Positions 36,844-46,134 of a stretch of 64,000 bases of DNA are shown here, piece after piece (within the stretch, counting starts at the first letter, position 1; every line of letters begins with the position of its first letter). The stretch lies in the NCBI GenBank assembly GCA_016237705.1, contig CP066204.1, positions 2,009,001 through 2,073,000 on the forward strand. The letters are read 5' to 3'. The stretch is from Aerococcaceae bacterium zg-252. Lineage in GTDB: Bacteria > Bacillota > Bacilli > Lactobacillales > Aerococcaceae. Both the position numbers and the translations under genes were made by a program. The notes below the pieces were generated by a model. That model saw nothing but the letters and a program-made list of their open reading frames with translations. It did no database searches and had not been told where the DNA came from.

Positions 36844-37599
36844 CTAATCCTTTAAGTTCAAATCGAATCCTTGTGCTTCAATCACTCTCATAATTTGCGA
36901 CCGTAATACAGGGGCGATTTCAAATTTTTGTGTAACTTGGTCAGTAAACGCAAGCGATTTTTGATTTGATTGACGTGAATCATAATAATTTGCCATTTCA
37001 TCATCGTATGCCGCTAAATCTGCCATAATATCTTCATGATATGGATAGGTATTTTCACCGATTTTATAGCTAAATGGCATACGTGGTTTTAATTCTGGTT
37101 GGTCAGCTGGATACCCAAAACCAATCCCTAAAATAGGAAAGGTCAATTCTGGTAATCCTAATATGTTAATAATCGCTTGACTATCATTTAAAATGCTCCC
37201 AAAATAGACAGCTCCCATACCCAATGACTCGATTGCATTCGTTACATTTTGTGCTGCTAAATAGGCATCTGCTGCTCCTTGGAAGAAGAAGTCCATTGAA
37301 CGATAATTAGTGCCTGTATATCCTTTCTGCTGCGCAATCGTTTTATTACGATAGCTATCCACAATAAAAATAAGCAGTTCTGGTGCCGTAACAACATAAG
37401 GTTGCTTACAAATTTCTGCAATGGCACGACGTTTTTCTAAATCTGTGATACGAATAACCGAATAGGATTGCAAGCCATTACTCGTTGCCGTTCGATTCAT
37501 CACTGCAAATAATTGCTCTAATACATCATTTGAGACTGCTTGTTCTTTAAAAAATCGAATAGTACGATGATTTAATTGATGCTTTATCGTTTCGTTCAT
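36844..37599 (-). CDS. NfsA/NfrA-type NADPH-dependent flavin oxidoreductase
   Basis: A 251-residue FMN nitroreductase of the NfsA/FRP subgroup. The start NETIKHQLNHRTIRFFKEQ contains the conserved HRTIRxF. RTATSNGLQSYSVIRI and ESLGMGAVYFGSI are FMN-contact segments, and the longer C-terminal part (HEDIMADLAAYDDEM) is typical of the NfsA group. It reduces quinones, flavins or nitro compounds with NADPH. A single gene, divergent from folT. Confidence 0.85.
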   Translation of the reverse strand: MNETIKHQLNHRTIRFFKEQAVSNDVLEQLFAVMNRTATSNGLQSYSVIRITDLEKRRAIAEICKQPYVVTAPELLIFIVDSYRNKTIAQQKGYTGTNYRSMDFFFQGAADAYLAAQNVTNAIESLGMGAVYFGSILNDSQAIINILGLPELTFPILGIGFGYPADQPELKPRMPFSYKIGENTYPYHEDIMADLAAYDDEMANYYDSRQSNQKSLAFTDQVTQKFEIAPVLRSQIMRVIEAQGFDLNLKD

Positions 37600-37721
37600 A
37601 TTGAATTCTCCTTACACTTGATTACTTTATTAGTTTAACGGCTACACATTAAATTTTCAAATAATTCATCTATCTTCCTATATTGATTCATGCTACAATA
37701 TAGCCGTTAGTCAACACTATT

Positions 37722-37824
37722 ATGACAGAGTAGAGAAATTGCGTTAAGTGTTAATGGATGGAATGTTGCCATTAAACGAAGAAATCAATCTTTCGCGATA
37801 ATTTCTCGCATTCGCTGCATTTAT
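37722..37824 (+). promoter_or_regulatory. Tetrahydrofolate (THF) riboswitch
   Basis: The leader has the family landmarks in order: AGAGTAG, then GCGTTAAGTG, GGATGGAATGTTGCC, ACGAA and CGCGATAATTTCTCGCATTCGCT. GAGAAATT pairs with AATTTCTC and TTAATGG with CCATTAA. These match THF riboswitches, which sit before folate transporter genes and lower their expression when THF is plentiful. The downstream gene is folT, so the assignment is well supported by context. Confidence 0.88.
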
Positions 37825-37844
37825 TGTAGCTCTCTGCACAACAC

Positions 37845-37882
37845 GCAGTGCGAGTAAGGACGTCACGCACTAGAATAAGGAG
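37845..37882 (+). repeat. Dispersed intergenic repeat, copy 11 (both ends, centre deleted, plus orientation)
   Basis: AGTGCGAGTAAGGACG, the distal end of the family, is joined to CTAGAATAAGGAG, the gene-proximal end. It lies between the THF riboswitch and the folT start. This is the only copy on the plus strand, and it precedes a plus-strand gene. Confidence 0.5.
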
Positions 37883-37890
37883 AGTATTTT

Positions 37891-38409
37891 ATGAAAAAGA
37901 AATTAACTACGATTCAATTATCGTTATTAGGCATTATTTTAGGAATTCGCATCGCAATGAGTTTTATTCCATCATTTAAAGTTGGAACCTTTGTAGAACT
38001 TGGGGTTGGATTCATTGGCACTGCCCTTTCAGGTGCTCTATTTGGGCCGTTTTATGCAATGGTTATCGGTGTGATTAATGATATTATTACAGCATTAATA
38101 CATGGCAAATCATTCTTTTTTGGTTATACACTGAGTGCTGCCATTGCTGGACTTATTTATGGTTTTGGATTATGGCGAAAAAATCATTCTCTTAAACGAA
38201 TTTTTAGTACTGTACTACTTATCACCATAGTAGTAAATTTAGGTTTAGGTTCCATTTGGGTTAAAATGATGACAGGTAAAGCATGGGAAGTCTTTATGGG
38301 TATTCGTATTATTAAGAATATCTTTTCATTATTTTTGAACACTTTTATTTTATACGTTTTATTTAATCACCCAACTATTAAACGTTACATCGACCGCTAT
38401 AAATTTTAA
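37891..38409 (+). CDS. folT: Folate ECF transporter S component
   Basis: A 172-residue membrane protein with six helices, the substrate-binding unit of an energy-coupling-factor transporter. GIILGIRIAMSFIPSFKVG and the glycine-rich FVELGVGFIGTALSGALFGPFYAMVIGVINDIITAL match FolT. It would pair with the shared EcfA/A'/T module, which is not in this window. A THF riboswitch upstream supports folate as substrate. AAGGAGAG precedes the ATG. Confidence 0.9.
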   Translation: MKKKLTTIQLSLLGIILGIRIAMSFIPSFKVGTFVELGVGFIGTALSGALFGPFYAMVIGVINDIITALIHGKSFFFGYTLSAAIAGLIYGFGLWRKNHSLKRIFSTVLLITIVVNLGLGSIWVKMMTGKAWEVFMGIRIIKNIFSLFLNTFILYVLFNHPTIKRYIDRYKF

Positions 38410-38446
38410 TTAATTTCATGACTAACAATTGAAACATTCACCTTTC

Positions 38447-38470
38447 GGAGCGTTTTTCGCTCCTTTTTTT
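38447..38470 (+). terminator. Terminator after folT
   Basis: GGAGCG-TTTTT-CGCTCC followed by TTTTTTT. Confidence 0.88.
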
Positions 38471-38540
38471 ATTAGTCTTTCAAGTGGTACTGTGATAAAC
38501 TATTTTTATAATTAAACTCATGTAGAAAGCGAGTCTTTAA

Positions 38541-39665
38541 ATGACAAAAGAATCAATAGCAATTATCGGCGGTGGTATCGTTGGCTCTACTGCAGCTTAT
38601 TACCTCGCCAAAGCCGGATATACTGTTACCTTATTTGACGAAGGAACCGGACAAGCAACTTCAGCGGCTGCAGGCATCATTTGTCCTTGGTTTACCCTAC
38701 GCCGTAATAAACCGTGGTATTTTTTAGTTTCTCAAGGAGCAGAATTTTATCGCCAACTAATGCGTGACCTAACTGATGACGGCTTTGAAACCACTCATAT
38801 TTTCAAAGAACAAGGTGCATTAATCATTCGTAAAAATCAAAAAAGTTTAGATCGTGATATCGACGCTAGTACATTGAAAAAAGAAACAGCTCCGTCTATA
38901 CAAACTGTCAAGACTTTATCACCTCAAGAATCAAATGAACTTTTTCCAATGTTAGAAACAGATTATAGTGCAACACATGTACAAGGTGGTGGACGAGTAG
39001 ACGGTGCGGCATTAATTAAGACATTAAAACAAGCATTTACAATGCATGGTGGGCAACTAATCAATAAAGCAGCTATGTTAACTAACGAACATTTAATACA
39101 ATATCAGCAACAGGAACCACAGTCCTTTGATAAAATCTTACTCGCTGCTGGAGCATGGCTCCCTAACCTTTTAGAGCCACTCAACTATACTGTCGATATT
39201 CGCCCGCAAAAAGGACAACTCTTTAGTATTCAAACAGACTACCAAGACACTGGTAACTGGCCTGTCATCATGCCCCCTGGTAAAGTAGATATCATTCCAA
39301 ACGCTAATGGCGAAATCGTGATTGGCGCAACACACGAAGATGATATGGGATACGATTTAACTATTGATAATAATAAATTAGAAGAATTATTCGAAACAGC
39401 TAAAAATTGGATTCCGTCAATTACTAACTATTCAATCCACAATACAAGAGTTGGTATTCGTGCCTACACTTCCGACTATACGGTATTAGTCGGAAAAGTG
39501 CCACAAACCACTAATATTTGGGCTGTGAGTGGTCTAGGGTCATCAGGATTAACAAGTGGGCCTTATCTAGGGTACCAATGGGCACAACTCGTTCAAACAG
39601 GAAAATGGACTATTAGCGAAACGGACTTCCCCATTAATAAATTTATACAAAAAACTAACTCATAA
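38541..39665 (+). CDS. FAD-dependent oxidoreductase (glycine/D-amino acid oxidase family)
   Basis: A 374-residue protein of the DadA/GlyOx family. The N terminus carries the FAD-binding IAIIGGGIVGSTAAYYLA followed by an acidic residue in LFDEG. LLAAGAWLPNLL and the C-terminal WAVSGLGSSGLTSGPYLG are also typical. It probably oxidises an amino or imino acid such as a D-amino acid, but substrate cannot be told. The ribosome site is weak (AAAGCGAG). It is a single gene between folT and mscL. Confidence 0.83.
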   Translation: MTKESIAIIGGGIVGSTAAYYLAKAGYTVTLFDEGTGQATSAAAGIICPWFTLRRNKPWYFLVSQGAEFYRQLMRDLTDDGFETTHIFKEQGALIIRKNQKSLDRDIDASTLKKETAPSIQTVKTLSPQESNELFPMLETDYSATHVQGGGRVDGAALIKTLKQAFTMHGGQLINKAAMLTNEHLIQYQQQEPQSFDKILLAAGAWLPNLLEPLNYTVDIRPQKGQLFSIQTDYQDTGNWPVIMPPGKVDIIPNANGEIVIGATHEDDMGYDLTIDNNKLEELFETAKNWIPSITNYSIHNTRVGIRAYTSDYTVLVGKVPQTTNIWAVSGLGSSGLTSGPYLGYQWAQLVQTGKWTISETDFPINKFIQKTNS

Positions 39666-39757
39666 TTAAATTTCATAAAGAAAATGACGCTAATGCTTAC
39701 TTTTATAGCAGAGTTATGATATATTATATGTATATTCAAGTAAGGGAGGAAAAAATA

Positions 39758-40138
39758 ATGTGGAAAGAATTTAAGGCTTTTATCGCAAATGATAACATTT
39801 TACAATTAGCTACTGCCGTAGTTATGGGTTCAGCTTTTACAGCAATCGTTAATAGTTTAGTTAATGATATCTTCATGCCAATTATTGTTGCTATTACAGG
39901 ACAAGCAGATGTATCAGGAATCTCACTACAACTAGGAAACACAACAATTGGAATTGGAATGTTTTTACAAGCAATTATTAATTTCTTATTAATCGCTGCA
40001 ATGTTATTTACTATCATTAAAGCATTAGAAAAAGTTAAACGTCCAGCTCCAGCTCCAGCTGCAGCTGAAGAAGTTCCTGCTGGTCCAAGCGAAACTGAAT
40101 TATTACAAGAAATCTTAACTGAATTACGTAATAAATAA
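39758..40138 (+). CDS. mscL: Large-conductance mechanosensitive channel
   Basis: A 126-residue protein with two membrane helices that opens under membrane tension to release solutes in hypo-osmotic shock. The N-terminal helix FKAFIANDNILQLATAVVMG and TAIVNSLVNDIFMPII form TM1. TM2 is FLQAIINFLLIAAMLFTIIKAL. An Ala/Pro-rich linker (RPAPAPAAAEEV) precedes the C-terminal coiled-coil helix ETELLQEILTELRNK. The ATG at 39758 follows GGGAGG. The longer frame from 39716 has no ribosome site. Confidence 0.95.
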   Translation: MWKEFKAFIANDNILQLATAVVMGSAFTAIVNSLVNDIFMPIIVAITGQADVSGISLQLGNTTIGIGMFLQAIINFLLIAAMLFTIIKALEKVKRPAPAPAAAEEVPAGPSETELLQEILTELRNK

Positions 40139-40147
40139 TAAAAAATG

Positions 40148-40177
40148 CCCCCTAAGTAATGCTTAGGGGGTTTTTTA
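40148..40177 (+). terminator. Terminator after mscL
   Basis: CCCCCTAAG-TAATG-CTTAGGGGG followed by TTTTTT, a strong intrinsic terminator. Confidence 0.92.
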
Positions 40178-40293
40178 TTTGAATAAAATAAAATTAAAAA
40201 AAGAGCCAAACAATCAAGCATTCGCCCAATCATTTAACTCTCCTCAGTATTTATAATCTATCAGCAATAGGAGTTAGCACTCCCCACTAACAA

Positions 40294-40863
40294 TTATTTT
40301 TGTGCACGACGCATATAAGTTCCTTCACTTGTATTGATTTCTAAAGATTCTCCTGCTTCGATAAAGTCTGGAACGTTAACTACCAAACCAGTTTCCATTG
40401 TAGCTGGTTTACCAGAACCTGTAACAGTCGCACCTTTAATTGACGGTTGAGTTTCAGCAACAGTTAATACTACCGTACTTGGTAATTCAACCCCAATTAC
40501 TTCAGTACCGAAGAATTGAATTTTAGCTTCCATATTTTCCAATAAGAATTTCAATTCACGTTCAATTGAATCAACTGGTAATTCATATTGCTCATATGTT
40601 TCTAAATCCATAAATGATGCAACATCACCCATACTATATAAATATTGAACTGTTTTAGTTTCAATAAATGCACGTTCAAATTTTTCATCTGGACGGAATG
40701 TAGTGTCGTAAGTAGCTCCTGTTCTAACATCACGTAATTTCATACGCATGATTGTATTACCTTTACCTGGTTTATGGTGGCTCGCTTCTAATACGCGAAT
40801 TAATTTTCCGTCTTGTACAATTGTCATACCTGCTCTTAAATCTACTGCAGAAATCATAATCAT
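40294..40863 (-). CDS. efp: Translation elongation factor P
   Basis: A protein of about 188 residues with three beta-barrel domains that relieves ribosome stalling at polyproline. The KOW-like N domain contains the tip loop HHKPGKGNT, whose Lys is the modification site in other bacteria. LEVRT-type segments follow ([19 protein letters not shown]) and the C-terminal YMRRAQK. No modification gene is visible nearby. The start is one of two ATGs at 40863 and 40857. AAAGGGG suits the first better. Confidence 0.95.
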   Translation of the reverse strand: MIMISAVDLRAGMTIVQDGKLIRVLEASHHKPGKGNTIMRMKLRDVRTGATYDTTFRPDEKFERAFIETKTVQYLYSMGDVASFMDLETYEQYELPVDSIERELKFLLENMEAKIQFFGTEVIGVELPSTVVLTVAETQPSIKGATVTGSGKPATMETGLVVNVPDFIEAGESLEINTSEGTYMRRAQK

Positions 40864-41050
40864 TATGTCCCCTTTATTCATTTTTTCACTGATTCATTAT
40901 AACACAACCATTAGAACGGATACAAATGTTAATTTTATCTACTGGCATGCCCTAACGCTTTCAAAGTGAAAAATATCTTAAATACAATCTTTATGGATAT
41001 AGAAAAACTATGGTATAATGACGGTAAAAATTTTACATGAGGTGGTCACT

Positions 41051-42214
41051 ATGTCATTATTAGCCAATTGCTTTAGCCATAATGTTACGAGTATCGGTAT
41101 CTCGGCTATTCGTGAGTTTGATGAATTTTGCAATCAAATTAATGGTATCATCAAATTAACACTTGGAGAACCGGATTTCACAACTCCAGAACATATTAAA
41201 AGTGCCGGTATCCAGGCAATTGAACAGAATGTGACACGCTATACACACGCTTCTGGTATTTTGGCATTACGTCAAGCAGCAACAGAATGGCTCGCTGATC
41301 GATATGATTTACACTATACAGCCGATGAAACAATTGTCACACATGGTGCCACAGAGGGATTAGCCATTGCCTTACATGCGATTATCAATCCGGGTGACAA
41401 AATTTTACTACCCTCACCATTTTTTACACTCTATCAGTCCATGATAAAAATTAATGGTGGCATTCCAGTGATGATTGATACGTCCGATAATCACTTCATT
41501 CTATCGCCTGAAATGTTAACAGCTGCCTTACAAGAACATGGTGAGGCTGTCAAAGGAATTGTATTGAATTATCCAACGAATCCAACAGGTATTACATGGA
41601 ATGCTCAAGAAGCTGAGGCAATAGCAAATGTCTTACGAGATAAACCTATTTTTGTTATTAGCGATGAAGTTTACAGTGAATTTGTCTATGACGGCGACCA
41701 CGTTTCGATTGCTAGTTTCTTACCTGAACAAACTATTGTTGTGCAATCGTTATCCAAATCACACTCCATGACAGGTTGGAGAGCAGGTTTTAATTTTGCA
41801 CCGCAATATATTACTGATGAAATGAATAAAGTTCATCAAAATTATGTCACAAATGCCACGAGTATTTCTCAAATCGCTGCACTAGAAGCCGTCTTAAATG
41901 GACGAGAAGATGCACAGATAATGCGAGAATCCTATATTCGTCGTCGTGATTATATTCATGAGCGTATGACTAAAATGGGCTTTGACATCATTAAACCAAA
42001 TGGTGCCTTTTATATTTTTGCTAAAATACCTGAACCATTTGAACAAGACAGTAGTAAATTTGTCATAGAAGTGGCACAAAAAGCACGTGTAGCACTCATA
42101 CCCGGTAGCGGCTTTGGTATCGGTGGTACAAATTATGTTCGTCTAAGCTATGCAGCTAGCGATGATGTCATTACTGAAGCAATGAATCGATTAGAAGCCT
42201 TTATGAAAAGTTAA
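41051..42214 (+). CDS. Class I/II pyridoxal-phosphate aminotransferase
   Basis: A 387-residue fold-type I aminotransferase of the AraT/PatA group. LTLGEPDFTTPEHIK, the NPTGI segment of LNYPTNPTGI, ISDEVYSEF and the PLP lysine in QSLSKSHSMTGWRAGF are visible, as is the substrate-carboxylate Arg in YVRLSYA. It transfers amino groups from aromatic or branched amino acids, or acts in N-acetyl-diaminopimelate synthesis. These cannot be separated by sequence alone. The ATG at 41051 follows GAGGTGG. Confidence 0.9.
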   Translation: MSLLANCFSHNVTSIGISAIREFDEFCNQINGIIKLTLGEPDFTTPEHIKSAGIQAIEQNVTRYTHASGILALRQAATEWLADRYDLHYTADETIVTHGATEGLAIALHAIINPGDKILLPSPFFTLYQSMIKINGGIPVMIDTSDNHFILSPEMLTAALQEHGEAVKGIVLNYPTNPTGITWNAQEAEAIANVLRDKPIFVISDEVYSEFVYDGDHVSIASFLPEQTIVVQSLSKSHSMTGWRAGFNFAPQYITDEMNKVHQNYVTNATSISQIAALEAVLNGREDAQIMRESYIRRRDYIHERMTKMGFDIIKPNGAFYIFAKIPEPFEQDSSKFVIEVAQKARVALIPGSGFGIGGTNYVRLSYAASDDVITEAMNRLEAFMKS

Positions 42215-42221
42215 ACAATTA

Positions 42222-42255
42222 AAACAGTGGAACTAAGCAAACAATTCCACTGTTT
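42222..42255. terminator. Bidirectional terminator
   Basis: AAACAGTGGAA pairs with TTCCACTGTTT. T runs follow on the plus strand. It separates the aminotransferase gene from the immunity region. Confidence 0.82.
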
Positions 42256-42280
42256 TTCCTATTTCATGATTTTCTTTCTG

Positions 42281-42661
42281 TCAATTGATAGAAGAATAAA
42301 CTACCAAATACAATATTTGTAAAGGTAAAACGATTCCTATTAAAGCAATTATTTTACCAGCTACAAGTTTATACATAGAAATGCGGTTTGCTCGAAGCAT
42401 GTTAAGTGTTTTTCTTTCGAATTCTGGTAAAAACGACATACCAATAAAAATCGATAATAAGGGAGGAAATAATAAACTACTATTATACAAAGTTAACTGT
42501 CCCCACAATACTCGTCCCTCACTACCTAAAATTATATTATTATGGTAATAATAGTAATTAAACAACGCGACAAAGGTAGAAATAAATAAAAATAGTAAAC
42601 CTATAAAAAACATTGATGTTTTTTTCATTTTTTTCCACTCAGCTATAGTAAAACTAATCAT
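42281..42661 (-). pseudogene. Truncated lantibiotic-immunity ABC permease (LanG-like)
   Basis: The 126 residues match the first half of the permease encoded at 43669-44406. Both have RVLWGQLT, the LLFP segment, LPEFERKTL and ML-RAN/RSN. The product stops after the third hydrophobic segment, about half the length of the intact copy, so the remaining membrane helices are missing. It is most likely a remnant of a duplicated immunity operon. The start has AGGAGG upstream and may still be translated. Confidence 0.75.
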
Positions 42662-42776
42662 TGTATCCTCCTTTCTTTTTTATCATGATAGTAACTATAT
42701 AACAATTTAAAATAACAAAAATTATATTCTAAGAATGAGATTTTGAGTCGGTAGAAATTCATAAACGCCACTGGTA

Positions 42777-43031
42777 TTAACACCAATAAAACGATATGGT
42801 GCCAAATAAGAGGAACCTATCCACGGACATACAAAGCTCCAGATAAAAGAGGAAAACTTCATTAGGACTATACCTATGATTATTCCAAAACTTTTCCTCC
42901 TGATAACGTGTTACTCTATAATTTCCTCCGTGGGTATGACTAGTTAAATCATGCATGGGCATCTCACCCGCTGTCCTTTTACGCTGGCAGCCTGAACGTT
43001 CAGAAGTATCATTGTCCTTATTTGTGGTCAT
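42777..43031 (-). other. Unrecognised 84-codon frame in a 500-base gap
   Basis: The 42662-43165 gap holds one open frame. It is rich in polar and aromatic residues (SERSGCQRKRTAGEMPMHDL, YQEEKFWNNHRYSPNEVF) and has no clear ribosome site. I do not recognise it. Base composition is more GC-rich than the flanks, and a 12-bp palindrome CTGAACGTTCAG lies at 42992-43003. It may be debris from a mobile element. Confidence 0.25.
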
Positions 43032-43165
43032 GGCAGATAGAGAACCACTCTATTTTATAGCTAATAATCTTCTATCCTATCACAGCGTATCTCACTAAAT
43101 TGCTCGACAAATAAGAAAGTCCCACCTCGGTTTATTCAATTGTCAATGAACAAATCAAGGAGAGA

Positions 43166-43390
43166 CTATTTTATTTTATGTTTTATCCTATCTGGACAAT
43201 CTGTTAACCCTAATAGGTAATCTGTACTAACGTTATAGAGTTTAGAAAGTTGCACTAGAACATTTGCCGTTAAGGCAACCTCTCCTCTCTCAATTTTTGC
43301 ATAATTTGTATGAGAGAAGGAAAGTAAATTTGCAACAAACTTTTGAGTGAAATCGTGATCTTCCCTCAAATCCCTTATCCGTTGGTACAT
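43166..43390 (-). CDS. Small XRE-family regulator
   Basis: A 74-residue single-domain helix-turn-helix protein: RIRDLREDHDFTQKFVANLLSFSHTNYAKIERGEVALTANVLVQLSK and DYLLGLTD. It resembles SinR- and phage-repressor-type proteins that control small nearby operons. AGGAGAAAG precedes the ATG. It lies between the truncated and the intact permease. A 15-bp palindrome 54 bases upstream of its start may be its operator. Confidence 0.85.
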   Translation of the reverse strand: MYQRIRDLREDHDFTQKFVANLLSFSHTNYAKIERGEVALTANVLVQLSKLYNVSTDYLLGLTDCPDRIKHKIK

Positions 43391-43443
43391 CTAGCTTTCT
43401 CCTAAGAAAAGTATATGTTACTTTCAGAAAAAAGCTGGGAAAT

Positions 43444-43458
43444 TGTCATAATATGACA
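43444..43458. promoter_or_regulatory. 15-bp palindrome upstream of the XRE gene
   Basis: TGTCAT-AAT-ATGACA, a perfect 6-3-6 palindrome, is a plausible autoregulatory operator. Apart from it I see no feature between 43391 and 43668. Confidence 0.45.
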
Positions 43459-43668
43459 GTAATTATTGCGTCATTCCTATATTATGATAATAGCCCATGC
43501 AAATTCATCATTTAAATTTGCAAGAAAGTTATTGTTCTATTCTTTATGTAAATCAGACTTACTATCATTTCAAGGACAAATCGAAAATCAGCATAGCGAT
43601 TATTTTATGAATCTGAGTTTCATTTTATCTACTATGTTGAAGAACTACACAAAAAATTTATCATCACG

Positions 43669-44406
43669 TTATTCATTATTCTCCAATTTCTTAACAGTTA
43701 ACCAATAAAAAATGAAACTAAACAAGGAGTTTACTGTAATAAATAACATAAACTCTAAAAATGACATATCATTCAATACCCTACTTCGTAAACCAATCAT
43801 CGGCTGAGAATATGGAAATAATTGATTAATAAAACCACCTAGCATAATAAAAATAAAACCTGAGAAGGAACCAATTGCTGCAACTCCAACCGATTTAGCA
43901 AAATTCTTAGTTTTTGCCATAAGATAACTGTGAATCATCAAAACAGAACTTGAACCAATAACTGATAATATTGTAGCTCTCAAAAATAATAATAAATCTT
44001 CTATTTGAAATGGAATTTGACTAAGATAAAGAGTTAATAAATAGATAGCAAACAGCACTGCTTGAATTACAGATACCAAAAACAAAGCTAATAAAAACTT
44101 ACTTAGTACCATCTTCTTAACTGATACTTGATTAGATCGTAGCATTTCAAGTGTTTTTCGTTCAAATTCAGGAAGGATAATTAGACCTGAGAATATAGCT
44201 AACATAGCTGGAAAAAGTAACTGCCCGTTATAAAAAGTCAGCTGTCCCCAAAGAACCCTACTCATCTGTTCTTCAATCAACACATCGTAGTTCAAGAAAA
44301 AATTAGCTAATCCAATAAAACTGGATAAAGCAAGAAAAATAAGACCAATAGCTAAAATAACGACTTTACGACTCTTAATCCACTCAGCTTTAAAATAATC
44401 AATCAT
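43669..44406 (-). CDS. Lantibiotic-immunity ABC transporter permease, MutG/LanG-like
   Basis: A 245-residue ABC-2-type permease with about six membrane helices. It has FKAEWIKSRKV at the N terminus, RVLWGQLTFYNGQLLFPAML, and the loop ILPEFERKTLEMLRSNQVSVKK typical of immunity permeases that expel lantibiotics from the membrane. The ATG at 44406 follows AAGGAGG and overlaps the preceding permease stop by eight bases. The longer frame from 44514 is a shadow of that gene. A truncated paralogue lies at 42281. Confidence 0.82.
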   Translation of the reverse strand: MIDYFKAEWIKSRKVVILAIGLIFLALSSFIGLANFFLNYDVLIEEQMSRVLWGQLTFYNGQLLFPAMLAIFSGLIILPEFERKTLEMLRSNQVSVKKMVLSKFLLALFLVSVIQAVLFAIYLLTLYLSQIPFQIEDLLLFLRATILSVIGSSSVLMIHSYLMAKTKNFAKSVGVAAIGSFSGFIFIMLGGFINQLFPYSQPMIGLRSRVLNDMSFLEFMLFITVNSLFSFIFYWLTVKKLENNE

Positions 44407-45163
44407 AATTTTCCTCCTTCTTTTTAACCAATAAGTACTTAATAATAAAATAGACAAATATACAATAAAATAGATAGATAAGATAGTTGAGTGGTACACT
44501 CTTGTCCCAAACAAATATGTAATCTAATTTATCTCCATAATGTAAAACTTTTATGCGATAAAGTGCAAGGAAACTTGAACCCCCGAAAGGAAAGATTAGA
44601 TTTAACCATTTAGATGCTTCGGATAGAACCATCCCTAAAAAACCTGATACAAATCCAATTCCTAAAACCATACCATGTTTTTCTAATATCATAGATAGAA
44701 ATAGAAAAAAAGTAATTAAAGTAAAACTAGCCATCGTCAAACCTACAACTTGTAATAGTAAATTTGAAACAGCAACATCTATACCGTATCTAACAGCATT
44801 TAAATATACAATCAATACTTGTACTACATTCAATAATAGAAAAACAGTATTCGTAAAAATAAGCTTTCGTTTGAAAATGGTTATAAGATTTATATTATTC
44901 GCTTCTTGTAGTTTAAATGTATTTCCTTCTTTTTCGTTACTAACAATTCGGGATACAAAAAGACTAATCGCAATTGGTAAAAAAATAGGAGTAGCTTGTA
45001 AATTATTGAAAAATAATCCAATTGTCCTTAACTTTGGTACATCTATGCTTCTTGATGCTGCTAGTAATGACCAAGTTACTGCTACAAACATCATCAAAAA
45101 CGATATCATAAATGACTTTGTTCGTTTACTCTTCAATAATTCGATTTGTAATACCTTTATCAT
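44399..45163 (-). CDS. Lantibiotic-immunity ABC transporter permease, MutE/LanE-like
   Basis: A 254-residue ABC-2-type permease with about six membrane helices. The N-terminal IELLKSKRTKSFMISFLMM and the loop SRIVSNEKEGNTFKLQEANNI are typical of the LanE/EpiE partner. It should form a heterodimeric channel with the 43669 permease and be energised by the 45165 ATPase. GGAGG precedes the ATG. The ATPase stop is one base upstream of the start. Confidence 0.82.
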   Translation of the reverse strand: MIKVLQIELLKSKRTKSFMISFLMMFVAVTWSLLAASRSIDVPKLRTIGLFFNNLQATPIFLPIAISLFVSRIVSNEKEGNTFKLQEANNINLITIFKRKLIFTNTVFLLLNVVQVLIVYLNAVRYGIDVAVSNLLLQVVGLTMASFTLITFFLFLSMILEKHGMVLGIGFVSGFLGMVLSEASKWLNLIFPFGGSSFLALYRIKVLHYGDKLDYIFVWDKSVPLNYLIYLFYCIFVYFIIKYLLVKKKEENYD

Positions 45164-45164
45164 T

Positions 45165-46073
45165 TTAAGCCTCCTTCGTTAACGAAAGGAAAATATCTTC
45201 TAGGGTCTCACTTTCTCTAACCACTCGGAAAATACGGTATCCGTTTTCTGTCAAATAGCTCACCACATTAGCTAATTGATTATTATCAATATTACTTAAT
45301 TTTACATGACTTGCGGAGGCACTCAAAATTTCTACAGTTCCTAGTTCAACTAAAGTGTGAACAATATTACTCTGTGAAAAATCACCACCAATCTCAATCC
45401 AAGTATTTGATTTAATAGCTTCAATTTCTCCTTCATAAACTAGACGACCATGATTGATAATACCCACTCGATCTGCAATATGTTCAATTTCTGAAAGAAT
45501 ATGACTAGAAATAAAGACTGTCAGACCTTTTTCTTTGGCTAACTCAACAATCAATTCACGAATTTCATGAATACCTGCTGGATCAAGACCATTAGTAGGC
45601 TCATCTAATAATAAGATTTTAGGCTTTTTTACTAATGCAAATGCTAAAGAAAGACGTTGTTTCATACCTAGAGAATAGGCCTTAACTAATTTTTTTCGAT
45701 TTTTTTCATCAGCTAATCCAACAAGTTCCAATGTTGGCCAGATATTATTTTTATCAAATCCTACCATTTTTTGAAATACTAATAAATTTTCGTAACCCGT
45801 TAAATTAGGATAATATGAAGGCTCTTCTATCATAGATCCAATCTGACTTAAGTAATTTTTGTCTTTTCGAATGTCTTTTTTATTAACAAAAATCTCACCT
45901 GAAGTCGGATCTACAAGGGATAGAATCATTTTCATCGTTGTCGTTTTCCCAGCACCATTTGGACCTAGAAAACCATAAATCTCTCCCTCCCGTACAGTAA
46001 TTTTTTCAATATCTACAGTAGTAATATCTTTGTAGACTTTTGATAATTGGCGTAATTCAATCATATTTTTCAT
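45165..46073 (-). CDS. Lantibiotic-immunity ABC transporter ATP-binding protein, LanF-like
   Basis: A 302-residue ABC ATPase. Walker A is GFLGPNGAGKTTT, the Q loop is in GSMIEEPSYYP, the signature is YSLGMKQRLSLA, Walker B is PKILLLDEPTNGLDP, and the H loop is FISSHILSE. A C-terminal domain of about 90 residues follows, as in LanF/BcrA proteins. These confer self-protection against lantibiotics or bacitracin. No bacteriocin precursor or LanB/C/M gene is seen nearby, so the module is more likely for resistance than producer immunity. Confidence 0.85.
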   Translation of the reverse strand: MKNMIELRQLSKVYKDITTVDIEKITVREGEIYGFLGPNGAGKTTTMKMILSLVDPTSGEIFVNKKDIRKDKNYLSQIGSMIEEPSYYPNLTGYENLLVFQKMVGFDKNNIWPTLELVGLADEKNRKKLVKAYSLGMKQRLSLAFALVKKPKILLLDEPTNGLDPAGIHEIRELIVELAKEKGLTVFISSHILSEIEHIADRVGIINHGRLVYEGEIEAIKSNTWIEIGGDFSQSNIVHTLVELGTVEILSASASHVKLSNIDNNQLANVVSYLTENGYRIFRVVRESETLEDIFLSLTKEA

Positions 46074-46134
46074 CACAATTTCCTCTTTCTATTTAAAATT
46101 CTTGGTTACAAGTTCATCTTACATCGCCGTCCTT

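Noticed and set aside
43466-43708. An 80-codon plus-strand frame in the gap before the permease
   Set aside because: It has no good ribosome site, runs into the permease gene on the other strand and has low-complexity composition.
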